Below, piece after piece: positions 49,801 to 61,400 of a stretch of DNA of 64,000 nt. The notes below the pieces were generated by a model. The model did no database searches. It saw only the letters and a program-made list of their open reading frames with translations, and was not told the DNA's origin. The stretch lies in contig HG738139.1 in assembly GCA_000499405.2 (NCBI GenBank), positions 11,928,398-11,992,397 of the forward strand, given 5' to 3'. The DNA is from Onchocerca volvulus. Taxonomy: Eukaryota > Nematoda > Chromadorea > Rhabditida > Onchocercidae. Made by a program: the position numbers and the translations under genes. Each line of letters starts with the position of its first letter. Within the stretch, counting starts at the first letter, position 1.

Positions 49801-52800
49801 ACAATCATCTGGTGATTCCGATGAGCTAACCGCTTGCTGTGGACTGGCACAATTTACTTTACGTTGTTGTTCTAATGTTGTACGTAATTTCTGCTTAGCT
49901 TCACGTTTGATACGGCATTGATCCTCCGGAATCACAACTAAAGGCACTCGCGAATCAGCGCGTAAACCTAAATTTTCTCGAAAATCCTAATGGGGTGGTG
50001 CAAACTAAAAAAAAAATTGAAATACATGCAATCAAACATGTCCAACGCTAAACTGATTTAGTGCAATTTAGGTATTTAGAAGGGATAATATAAACAGTTC
50101 AAAGTTCAAAACGTCATAAATTTTCAGGATGAAGTAAATTTCCGTTAAATGTGAATGTATATGAGTGAATAAATCGCAAAAAAGCAAAAGTGGGTGAAAA
50201 AATATTTAAACATAATTAAAATAATATAATCGTCATTTCAGACATGCAAAAAGTGCAAAGTATTTCAGATGAAAACCTATTAATTTAACTCTTTTTTCTG
50301 TGATAGATATATTTACCAGTTCCGGAAAGTTGACCTCTTTGAAAGGATTTACAAGATTTACTGATGAAATACTAGTTCTATACAATAAATCGATGATTGC
50401 TTTATCAGTTTATTTATGGTGTTAGCAAAAATAGCAACAAAAAAAAAGCAAATTCTCTGCAATAGAAAATTTTAAAGATAGATTTTAAAAATAAGAGTAA
50501 ATAAATTGAAATCTCAAAAAATCAAATTAATGCATCAAATTTATGAAAAAAATTATTATCACTTACGTTCAGGCCTCATTCCAATTTCTATACATTTTTT
50601 CAATCGACAATGTTGACATTTTCGCCGCATATACATATCAATATCGCATGATTCACCATATTTACAGTGATAAATTGCTTTTCGTGTGACAGAACGTCGA
50701 AAAAATCCTGAAATATTTACAAATTTATTTTTGAAAAATCTTTAGTTTAATTTTCGGCCAAAAAATATTTGCATTTTTAAAAGGTATAAATTTATAGGTA
50801 ACACACGTACGAAAAATATGCAGATGAGAATATTAAGCAATTATAAATAACCTTTGCATCCTTCACATGTAAGAGCATTATAGTGATAACCAGATGCTTT
50901 ATCACCACAAACTAAGCAAAGCTCTTCGGTGACACTATGAACGACCATACCACTTGATGATGGCAAAGATGGCGATCGAATTGTTGGGCAATTGCTACTA
51001 CTAGGCCTTTTCTTATTTCGATATTCATTTTCATTATGAGCCTGATAAAAAAAAAAAGAAAAAAAGGATGCTATTTTTAGAAACATATTTCTTTAAAAAA
51101 ATGAAGAGCAGAAAACTTTCCCTTTCTCTCTCTCTCTCTCTCTCGAAAATTAATTAGCAAAATAATTAAGATTATTTCATTTATATAATTTTAATTTTTT
51201 ATCTTTAAATTTACCTTTAAACTTTTATGTTTAAAAATTAAAGGATAGAATAACTGTTAATCATGAAAATGATTAAATTCAATGCTATTTTATTTATAGT
51301 TTCAATAATTTATTATAAATTATTAAGCTTTCAAATTTTATTTTTAAAAAAATAGGACGTTGATATATTATTAATCATAAAAAACAATTTAATATGTCAT
51401 TTCACTTTTAGCCTCAATGAGATTTGAAATTCAATTGGAAAGCTATATTAATTACTCATTTATGAAAGTGATGAGAACTGATAAAAAAAAAGCAATGCTT
51501 TTGATACCAAAATTAGAATAAATATATGTGAAATAAATACGAAATCAAAATGAATATAAAAATAAATGAATCCAGTTTATGATTCAGTTAAAAGAGTAAA
51601 AAATTCGTGCAAAAACATCCTTTTATTTAAAAGTATGAAAAAGTCTTACATCAATTCAAATCATTTTAGTACAATAAAATTACATTAGAAATATTCTCTT
51701 TTTTTTCGAAAAATAATTTTGGAAAAAATTTAAAATTGATTCTAAGATGAAAATTCAAAACATAAAATTGACGCTTTAAAAATGGGTTTTCTTTCCTTTA
51801 ACAATTAAAAATTTTGAAAAGAATGAATAAAAAAAGACATTCCGAATGACTATTTTCAAATTTTCAAGGTCAAAAAATGATTCATTTTCACTGAAAGAAT
51901 AAATTTCATTTTAGCCTGCTGTGCTCCAAAATATAATTGATTATATATTCCATATTAAATTTTAAAAGTGTTGAAATATGTGATGATAAATATTGGGCAT
52001 TTGATTAATTTAAATTACTTTCTCTATGCCAATAAGAAAATAGACTACACATCACAAAATCAACTGATTACAATCAATTTGAAACTTGCAACTTGCGAAT
52101 TCATTTGATGTAGGAGAAAAATTCATCCTATCAATTAAACTCATCGATGCGGAAAGGATGACGAATTTGGCAACGGTGAGTTTAATTAATATAAAATAAA
52201 ATAAATTTTTTTTTCGATAAGTAAGATAGATGTGCTGGTTCTAGTCCGTTCTTCTGATTTCAGTCTACTTTTTATCGAAATCATCAAATCATTCTTCTTT
52301 TGCGGAAATAGCTAAACGAGCATTTCATTTTTTTTCAGGAATAAAAAGTTCGATAGGTTGTAGAGTATATATTTACCTGTTGCTGTGGCTGTGTTCCGGA
52401 TATTGGTAAAGCAACCGTCGTACAATGAGCATTTCCGGAATGAATCTGATGAAATCGTTGAACTGTTACAGTAGCTGATGGTGGTGTTGAGAGGAAGGAT
52501 GTAGCTGTCCAGAAATGATCGTCAATTTCAACATCTGCAACACGCTGAAATTGATTAAAACGGTTGTTGTGATAAAAATAGATAAATTATCCGAGTACTA
52601 TCAGCTCAAAATGACCTTTATCTCTTTTTCATCATGAATGAAATCATATTTGTAATTAAATATTATTCTGCAATGAATTCTTGAATTTCAATGTTAGTAA
52701 CAAGTTACGATACTGAGACTATGATTTGTAACAATTAATCTAGCTAGATTAATGAGCATTGTGTGATGATGATAAATGAAATACAAAATTGCAATGACAA

Positions 52801-53267
52801 CTTTTGATAAATAGTTTTTAAAAATCGATTTATAATCGATCAAAGCAAAAATTTGTTGATAATGTAATTATACAAATTTATTTATAATAGGAATGCTGAA
52901 ATCGATTTTGAATCCTATTAATTATAAAAATAATAATTCAAAGTTAAAACTAACCTGTACGATAATGATTCAATGATTGCGTGCAGAAAATTTCTTGCGA
53001 TGTCACCAATGTAGGCTGTTGCGAATGTCGATGATCAACAAGAATTTGCGACGGTTGATGATTCTGTTGTTCGATTCCTAATGGTACTGTTGCTACACAT
53101 GCTGTAATTGGAACTGAAGTAGTTGATGAAGGTGAATTATGAGTTTGCTGCTGTTGTTGTTGTCGTTGTTGCTGCTGCTGCTCTTGTTGTTCTTGTTGTT
53201 GTTGCGAATCGGATATCCAACTTGTAAGAGGTGGTAACTCATGATATGTTACCGTTGCTGTTATCAT
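46819..53267 (-). CDS. EcR: Ecdysone receptor (EcR)-type nuclear receptor
   Basis: The product is a ligand-dependent nuclear transcription factor of the NR1H group, expected to work as a heterodimer with RXR/USP. Nine exons join in phase to 601 codons: 52,955-53,267, 52,377-52,534, 50,852-51,041, 50,567-50,707, 49,702-49,967 (or to 49,976), 49,205-49,342, 47,814-48,042, 47,140-47,300 and 46,819-47,028. The order is a Gln-rich A/B region, a two-zinc DNA-binding domain, a hinge ([17 protein letters not shown], typical of EcR), a ligand-binding domain and a Gln-rich tail. The start is the ATG at 53,267, three codons into an open frame that follows a TAG; further 5' exons or trans-splicing are possible. 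The C-terminus shows no F-L-x-E-I-W AF-2 helix. dpy-19 lies 2.2 kb upstream on the same strand. Confidence 0.9.
46850..47028 (-). other. EcR: EcR last exon: Gln-rich tail without AF-2 helix
   Basis: After DLRSLASEQ at the end of helix 10/11 the final exon reads [20 protein letters not shown], then a basic-Gln stretch with runs of Gln, and ends [10 protein letters not shown] and TAG. No Pro-Pro-Phe-Leu-x-Glu-Ile-Trp-like helix 12 is present. The splice acceptor (GTTACAG) and phase fit. An alternative last exon encoding helix 12 was looked for in 45.5-47.1 kb on the minus strand and not seen. Confidence 0.7.
48657..49116 (+). other. Unexplained open region inside an EcR intron
   Basis: Two overlapping plus-strand frames (67 and 107 codons) stay open across about 460 bp of the intron between the receptor exons at 49,205 and 48,042. 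The region has more GC than nearby introns and repeats a phrase of the form TTTCGGCGRGARATATATTT (48,806 and 48,877). No domain was recognised. It may be a transposon or bacterial (Wolbachia-like) insertion remnant, or chance. It is not called as a gene. Confidence 0.3.
49151..49220 (-). repeat. EcR: 27-bp tandem duplication across an EcR splice donor
   Basis: On the minus strand the unit ACTTTACATAAGG plus about 14 bases occurs twice in a row. In the upstream copy the boundary is CATAAG/GTTAGAG (donor at 49,205/49,204). In the downstream copy it is CATAAG/GCTAGAG (49,178/49,177). Phase 0 and homology (L-x-K-T-C as in EcR LLKAC) indicate the first is used. The second is a potential GC donor that would add nine in-frame codons. 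Confidence 0.85.
50567..51041 (-). other. EcR: EcR DNA-binding domain exons
   Basis: Two exons encode the complete C4-C4 domain. The first ends [25 protein letters not shown] with the intron just after the P-box Lys; the second begins [18 protein letters not shown] and runs through [18 protein letters not shown] to IGMRPE. All eight zinc-binding Cys are present. The P-box EGCKG is the EcR type. The intron position between Lys and Gly-Phe-Phe is common in nuclear receptors. Acceptors are TATCAG and TTTCAG. Confidence 0.92.
51121..51144. repeat. CT microsatellite in an EcR intron
   Basis: About ten CT dinucleotides in a row lie in the long intron between the exons ending at 51,041 and starting at 52,534. 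The rest of that 1.3-kb intron is AT-rich with nothing else recognised. Confidence 0.8.
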
Positions 53268-53499
53268 CAGGATCAATCCCTATCGATCACCAAATTTTTT
53301 GATCTGAGATTCTGAATTTAAAATATTTTAAGAAAGCCCAAACAAAATTGGGCTATTGTCACCTATTGCAGGTAAATTCTAGCGTAAATGAAGGTGTATA
53401 ATTTAATGTCGAAATAGATGAGCATCGAGAGTATTCTCCTCCTCTTCATATTTCTTCTGATCATTCTTTGTCGCATATTGTTGTCACAATCATTCGCGC

Positions 53500-53556
53500 G
53501 ACCTTGAAACGGGAGCTAACCCTCTGCTAGGCAGGTACCGACAATCTTTCAAGGTC
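53500..53556. promoter_or_regulatory. Pair of inverted TCAAGGTC nuclear-receptor half-sites upstream of EcR
   Basis: GACCTTGA at 53,500-53,507 is TCAAGGTC on the minus strand, followed there by G. TCAAGGTC is also at 53,549-53,556 on the plus strand. TCAAGGTC with a purine after it is the monomeric site of FTZ-F1/NHR-25-type receptors, so the minus-strand copy fits fully and the plus-strand copy lacks the final purine. They lie 230-290 bp upstream of the receptor ATG. Function is inferred from sequence only. Confidence 0.35.
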
Positions 53557-53627
53557 TTCTCGATCATGCAATATCGACACGTGTTCCAAACTCCCGGCCC
53601 TTGTTGATGCCATTTTCTGTATCATCA

Positions 53628-53695
53628 AAATCATCCATCCATCCATCTATCTAGCCATCCATTCTTTCATCCATCTATCCATTCGTCCCATTCTG
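53628..53695. repeat. Degenerate CCAT/CTAT tetranucleotide repeat
   Basis: A run of CATC, CATC, CATC, TATC and related four-base units spans about 65 bp, interrupted by short non-repeat pieces. It lies between EcR and dpy-19. Confidence 0.75.
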
Positions 53696-55471
53696 TACAA
53701 GCGTATATTACAAACTTGCTGTAAATTTTACGAAAATTTCAATTCTATTTCATCAGAAACTTTCACTCATCAAATTTCTTCAATTCTTTTAGTCATTTAT
53801 AGAAATCAAAAAACGAAAAATTTCATGAATCATCAACAAATTTAATGCCATTTACAATTTTTATTTTTCATTTCATACTAAATCGAATATTGGAAATAAT
53901 TTCGTCATATGATTTATTTTTTAAATTATCAAAAATTTCCAAGGATTTGTTGTTAAATTTCCCGGATAAACTTGTTTATTTAGAAATTTGATATATTCGA
54001 ATATATTTGTTTCCTCATTAATTTGCAAAATAGCACTTCTCTTTTTCTTTTTTTTTTTTTTTTAAAAAGATGGCTAATAACAGATTGATTTTCTTGCTCT
54101 CTCAAATTTTCGTTGCTAAATGGATGAAATTTTGCGCGAACTAGCAGAATTTTGATTACTGTCCTTCAGCGATTACTTGCGTTACGCTTATCTGTGGATA
54201 CTAATTTTGATTTCAAGAAGAAAAAGGAAAATTAACACAAACCAGTAAATGGCAAGCATATTTGATGATAATTTCAAATATTATCAGTTTATAAATGATA
54301 TCGACAGAAAAAAAATGGGATAAACATAATATTGAGAAAACCATTAAAATTCGTTAATTATCAATTAACCGCATGATGTCCTAATACAAAATCATGATGT
54401 AGGACCTAAAATAATTTCCTTAACAATGTAGAGCTTGTTTCGACAGCAAAATAGAATCTAATGCAGAACTAAAATTCTACGGCCAAAAGGAATTGAAAAA
54501 ATTCAGTAATTTAAAGAAAAAATCGCTTGATTTTTAGGATTAAATAATTTTCTGACAAATATTTGTGTAAATTAATTAATTTGAACTAATCCATTAAATG
54601 AATTTACCAATAGCTAATCTACCAATTTTATCTCAAGCATTTGAATAGAATAATTATTTTAATTGTAGTCGAAATAATCAATACTACTTCATCGCTTTAT
54701 TTCGTCACAAAACAAATGATTGAAAATAATTACAATTTCATCTTAATTTTTACAAAATGAATGCAGAAAACGGGAAGCAAACAAACGTAGCAAAATCAAC
54801 AATATTAAAACGAACAAAGCAAAATCGAATAATATTAAAAGTAAAATGTGTAAGTTAATGCATAAATTTGCAAATAAAATAAATGCATTGATTATTTCTA
54901 GAGAATTAACAAATTATTCAATATCATATTATTGCTAAAGTAAGGAATAATAAAACCCGCATGAAGATATTTATTACTTAAAAAGAAGATAATGATAGCG
55001 ATAAGATATGCCAAATAACGTCTATTCAGCATTTAAAATATATCGTTCATTATAAATAAAAAAAATGAATTTCCATTTCCTTTTATACAAGCAATTCAAA
55101 TATGTAAAATTTTTTATTATTTAAAAGTTGATCAAAATTATTGTTACGAAAAATTGATGAAAAAAATTATCACTGCGTAGGAAAGTAAGAAAAAAAGTGA
55201 GAAAAAAAATAAAGATGTAAGCAAGCAAAAAAAAAAAAAAAAACAGTTACTAAAAAAGTAACTCTTGTGGCTCAAACATTTAGACGACAAAAAAAAAAGT
55301 ACAAAAGAAAGAAATAACAAATGTGAGATAATAAAAATTCAACAAAAACTGGCCAGTTTTTTTTTTCTGCAAAAAATGCACGAAAATTCAATAAATGCAA
55401 AGAAAGAGAGAAAAAAAAAAATTGAATTCAATATAAATGGTAGTAGATCATAACTAAACAAACAGAAGTTT

Positions 55472-55955
55472 TTATTCCGAAAGTTCAAAAACAATATAGC
55501 TCCTAGCACTATAAACAATCTTGAACGGTGCAAAAGCTTCCAAACGACGTCCATTTAGCACATCCAAAATTAAATCACATAACGATTCACGTTTTCGATT
55601 AGCGGGATCGTGTAAATCCCACATTGCTCGATAGCTACACTCTGACCTGCAAATAAAACAAAATAACGCAGCTCTTATACAATCGATATACAATTCATTT
55701 TCAAAATATTACTGACAAAATTTTGTGTTGCCAGGAAAAGAAAAAATCAATCAATATTGCTGAATTACCAATTGAAATTTTAATTTTCCTTTTCTATCAA
55801 TTTCAATTTGAATTTCTGTATTAATTTCATACATCTATTATGACATTAACTTTCATTTAATTTGAAAGTAACTAAATTTACAAATTCGCTAGAAATGATT
55901 TTTACACAGAAAAACGCAACTCACAATCTCTGTCAAAAATGTTTAAAAAAGCGGA

Positions 55956-56025
<70 letters not shown>

Positions 56026-58364
56026 AAAAAAAATTATGTATGAAAATCGATTCAATGCAATTTCATCTTTGCTTCAGAATTTTCGTGAAACTTTTAGAAA
56101 ATAAACTTCTAAATTTATATTTTGACAGAATTCCTCCAGAAGACATCGAATAAGCAAAAAGCTTACGAATTCAGTCCACTTCATTATTCACAAAGTGTTG
56201 AAGATTATTTTTGAAACTTAAGTAATAATGAAAACTAACTTCGACGCACGTGGATCACACCAATTTGGCTGAAAAATGTAATAGTTAACACCCATTTCTT
56301 TTAAAGCATCATAAACTTCTCTCAATGGTTTCCGGCTAAATAATGAATAGACCTTGAGCGTCCGATTTCTGAAAAAAAAATAAATTTATAATTATAACAA
56401 AAAAAGCTCCCAAAACTTAACTTTTATGTAATTTTACAATCATTTTTCTTATTAACGGTTGTTTAAAAAAAAAAAAGAAAAAAAAAATGAAAAAGCTCTT
56501 AAGTGTCCTCAAACCAGGAGTAGTAAAACGTGAAAATATTATACAGGATTACATTTAAAGCTGCTGAAAACGATGCATAAAAATATAGGATTTCAAGAAA
56601 AAATTTTAATTTACTGTAAGATCAGTTAAACACAATTCTAAATTTTACTAAATAATGAAAATGAAAGAAGTTGTTAATCAACAGTTCGAATTAACTTTTC
56701 AAAAATTTTATTTTAGAGAGTTAGAGAGAGTTGAAAATCGAGTGAGAAGATATTTAACTCTCTCAATGAATTAACAGGCCTACAGTATATCATGAAATCA
56801 CGCACCAAATCCTCATAGATTTCTAATTTTAATAACAAGTAATACCTCAGTCCAGCATCTTCATAATGAGGATGATTCACAATCGGTCTTCCAGTAGACA
56901 ATTTGACATTGGCCATTACTGGCATCGGACCAGCAAAAACTGAATCTGCAAGTTGTCTTATGAAAACATGATGAATAATAGGATTTCATTTAATTCATTT
57001 GAATCCATAACCAAGGTGAGAAGTCATGAAAATCTTTGAATATTTCAAAACAGAAAACTTATTTCAGGGAATTTTCTATATAAAAAATACAATACCTGAT
57101 TTTGTTTCACTTGATATCCAACCAAAAAGTGCTTCTTGATCCGGATTACTATATTCTCCTTGAATTTCCCACTGTTTTTGTATATTTATCACTCCTTGAT
57201 AAGCCATAGCTGCTAATAATGTAACAGTTAAAATTTGATGCATCCATCCTGATATTTTGTAACGTATAACATGTATCACGAACTGAAATATTACAAACAA
57301 TAAGCTAACAAAAGATGTTCAACTACCCACTGAAATATATTTCGATAGTTTCAAAATTATACAATAGACACATTGTTCATGGTTTCTTGGAATAGCTTAG
57401 ATTTATTATGTTCTTATTTAGATCAGTCGTAATCATAAATTAAGGATAGCTGCAATATGGAAGAGGCTGAAAATATCTAGATACTCCAACATAATATCTA
57501 TATCATAAGATATCTCGATCAGATTCCATAAGAGGTTAAAAATGAAAAATAAAGACATGCTAAAACAAGAAATAATTATCCAAAAATGAAGAAACTTTGA
57601 ATTATAAAATATATTATAAAAAATATTATAAGAATTTTTTTTTATTTATTATTATAAAAAAAATTAAATATATTATAAATATTATAAAAAATTAAATTTA
57701 CCTCATAGTTAGCTAAAATTGCCACAATAATACATAAATGAGGCGTCATAAATAATTTCAAACGCATAATAAGGCAAGCCATGACGATGAAACAAATACA
57801 CTGAACGATATTATAAACGATCTGAAATTAAAACGTTTTTCATTTTATTTTTGAAATCTCTCAATACAATAGGGTAAGCCTCTTTCACATATTTTTTGAT
57901 CCATTTCAAATCCGTCTTTTTTTATTCCTAGTTTTTTCGTATTTTCGTATTTATAATTTTTCTTTTTGTATTCTCACATGCACATCATTCTGTGTTTCGT
58001 TCATCTATCTCATAATCTGATACTAAAAAAGAATATATAACTTATTATAAAACAATCGCTATGTTAATGTACTAAGTTGTAAGTGTTGGACATGTTGTTA
58101 TCCTAATCTGAATGATTATAGAATCTTCAAAATGAATGGAGTAATAATTTCACTCAAAAATGTTTCTCTTTTAGTTAAAAAAAATACCTCCGCACATGGT
58201 TTGACTCGAATTTTATCACGGTACATCAACGGCTCATAGAGTACAAAAAACATGAAGACAAAAAAAAGTGATAAACCCGCAGCTGGCAACAGAAGCGTTC
58301 TTATAAGATCTGTTAAATCCTGAAAATTTGTCAATTTTTGGAAATCATAAAAACTTTCCTGGAG

Positions 58365-58404
<40 letters not shown>

Positions 58405-61400
58405 TAGCCTATTGATAAGCAAAGATGGCAATGCTAATTTAAGTATGACTATAATGTTCGAAAAATAAGTCTTATAAACTACCCCTGTAAATCTAAGAAA
58501 ATTTGATATAAACTCTTCCACAAATTCCAATTGATCATCTTGAAACATATCTGTGCTATAATAATCACTCATAATCAAACTTTAAGAACAATCTACAATA
58601 ATCTAACTTTTATAATTTACCTCGCTTCCGATAAAATCGAATTCTTTGGCGCACGTATACAAACGTGTATGAAAATTTGCAAATGTTGTAAATTTGGCTC
58701 GAAGAAGATCCATTATATGAGCCTGAAATTAAGCAAATATCAGTTTGAAAAAATTTCTTTTTTTAACACAATCTAAATTAAACAAGAATTCAAAAATCTT
58801 CTCGAAATAATTTTTTTTTCTTCCAACATAATTCAGAATTATCTATAGAAAAAATAAAAAATTACGTCATCCTCCACATGCATCAAGTGACTTATAGTTA
58901 ATTTTATACCTCCAGTACCAGTAATGAACAGTATGCTATTTATAATCATATACAATGGTCGATTAGTAATACAATAGAAGTATCGATCCAGGAATAAAAT
59001 AATCTGTAATAAATAAATGAATATTTAGATTTTTTTCGAATTTAGATTCGTTTTGAATAAAACAGTTGGAAATTTAAAAATCCGAAATTTCTCCTTAAAT
59101 TTAGTATTTAAAAGTAAATGATCATTTAAAAAAAGAAAAAGCTTACCCATAAAGTGATGATGCTAGACAAATAGAATGACGTGAGCAGCATTTCATTACC
59201 AAATAATAGCACAAATGCAGTAAAAAATGCTATCTGTAATCAGCTGAATGCAAACAATACGTATTTGGCACTTGAATTTTAACTCAATTAACAGAAAATA
59301 TTAAATTTAAAAAATTTCTTTTCAAAAATTTATATTTTTAAATGAAACATACCGAATGACCACATAAAATGGTACTCATCGTTCTTATCGGAATAAAATC
59401 AAGAATAAAAGTAGTGAAAAGTGAACCCATCTGAGTCGTGAGCGCAAATGCAGAAAACTATAATTATAAAATATTTAATAAGACTTTAAAAAAAAAACTT
59501 ACAACAAGATTCTCTCTTTCAGAATTTTGAAAATAAAATATTCTGCAAACATTTTGATATCTACAACGCTTTTTTTTTTTTTTTTTTAAATAGAAACTAA
59601 AAACTTCTATATACCTGCCAAAAAAGCATAAATGTAGTTGTAAAACAAGCGATTAGAACAGACCATAAGATGCCTTTTTTGATATGTCTGAAAATCATCT
59701 AATAATTTGCATCTGTATATTTTAACATAATAGATTTGCAAATGAATTTCAACAATCATTCAAAATAATCCATTCTGATTTCAAAAATTTAAATATATGA
59801 TTAAATGCACTATAAACAGATGACAAGAAGCCATTATTAATACGCCTGAAAATCAATCAGTTATTTGCATCGGCATATTTTAATACATTTTATTTATAAC
59901 TAAATTTCAACAATCATTCAAAATAATCCAGTTGGAATTTAAAAATTTTTAAATTTAAAAATATGATTAAATCTACTATAAAATACCGAATTCTTACCTT
60001 AATACATATGTAACAACAAATATCTGAGCTAGAAAAACAGGATAGCCAAAAGATTCGCGAAGTGGTGGAGTCCATTGTACTCTTGTCGCTTGGCCATGAT
60101 TGAAAAAGAAGCAACAAACTGCAACTAGGCCACCTAATATTGTGTCACTGAAATGCATTGCATATTTATTACTCTTTAAGAAACTTTGTTTTAAAAATTT
60201 CAGAAAATTCAGAAACTTTTTTCTTTTTTTGAGCAATTTTCTTAATTTTTAAAATTTAAGAAAGCTTTTATCTTAAAGACTGAATATAAGTTCAAAATAT
60301 AGTCTAGATAATGAGAAAAACTAAACATGCGAAAATATAGCCAAATTAGATTTAATATCCCAAAATAAAAATAAACAATTAAATAGAACGAATTATCTTG
60401 AATCGTTTTGCCAAATAAGCAATTAAGTAAGATTTAATTACATCTATTATTGACTAATAACTTTTCTTACATTTTGTAATATTATTATTTAACTCCAAAA
60501 GTTAAACATTAATATTTAAACCATAATGATGTGGCTTCTGATGCATACATAAGTTCAGAACATACATGATCCAGCTGTGTGCTGTTTGCTTCATTTCATA
60601 AAGCTTTTATATTTGCTTTTTCTCTAAACGAACTTCTGAATCCAATCATTACAAAATATTGGAAGATAAGATATTTTCGATTCATCATATCTCACTCAAA
60701 GAAAAGTCTTAAAAATCTTTGTAGAATTAATGACTGCAGAGTTGATTCGGCTTTTACGACTATGTTACTTATCGAAATCTCAACAAAAAAAATCATTATT
60801 TTATAGCATCAACTACTTCGTAGTTGATCTTGAACACGACCAAACTTGTGCAGTTTGATTCTTCTTTGCTTCAAGATCCAATATGCTTCATTTATTTCAA
60901 ATTGTATCAGAGCAAAACTCTCTTTTTTTACAAAAGAAGTTACAAAATCGATGAATTTTAAAACTTGGAATAAATACGTTGAAGTAGTTTTCTGAAGTAC
61001 TTCAGAAACATAACTTTTACAATGGACAAAGAAAATATATAATTATTAAACATAACCAAACCCTGACACTTTGTTATCAAGTCTAGTTATTAAGTTTCAA
61101 AGCGGTGAGTAATCATATCGATAATGATACCATGAAACGATATCATATTTCCTTTATTTTATGGAACAGAAAAAATCTGTGTCGATATTTTCTCCCAAGA
61201 TGATTATCTTCCGATGTATAAAAAAAATTTATTTTTCTTTATATTCAACTATGCTATTTACGTACATAAATTTATCTTTTCTACAACTTAATTATGTTGT
61301 TTACGCATATAAATTTACCTCTACTTAGATTTCCTTATACTGTTTATGCATATAAATTTATTTTCCTTGAATTTAATTCTGCTGCCTAAATCTTGACGAA

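Larger units (their letters stand above)
53268..55471. other. Intergenic region between EcR and dpy-19
   Basis: No gene was seen. The part next to EcR (about 53,480-53,620) has raised GC and two inverted TCAAGGTC sites, and is the likely EcR promoter or 5' leader. A degenerate CCAT/CTAT tetranucleotide repeat follows at 53,628-53,695. The remainder is AT-rich with A-runs near 55,230, and includes the 3' flank of dpy-19. Confidence 0.55.

Noticed and set aside
55862..56104. 80-codon plus-strand open frame rich in lysine
   Set aside because: It is the translation of the 67-base A tract.
58345..58578. 77-codon minus-strand open frame between dpy-19 exons
   Set aside because: It contains the TA microsatellite as Ile-Tyr repeats and cannot be joined in phase. 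The exons at 58,621 and 58,319 join directly and give the expected family sequence [20 protein letters not shown].
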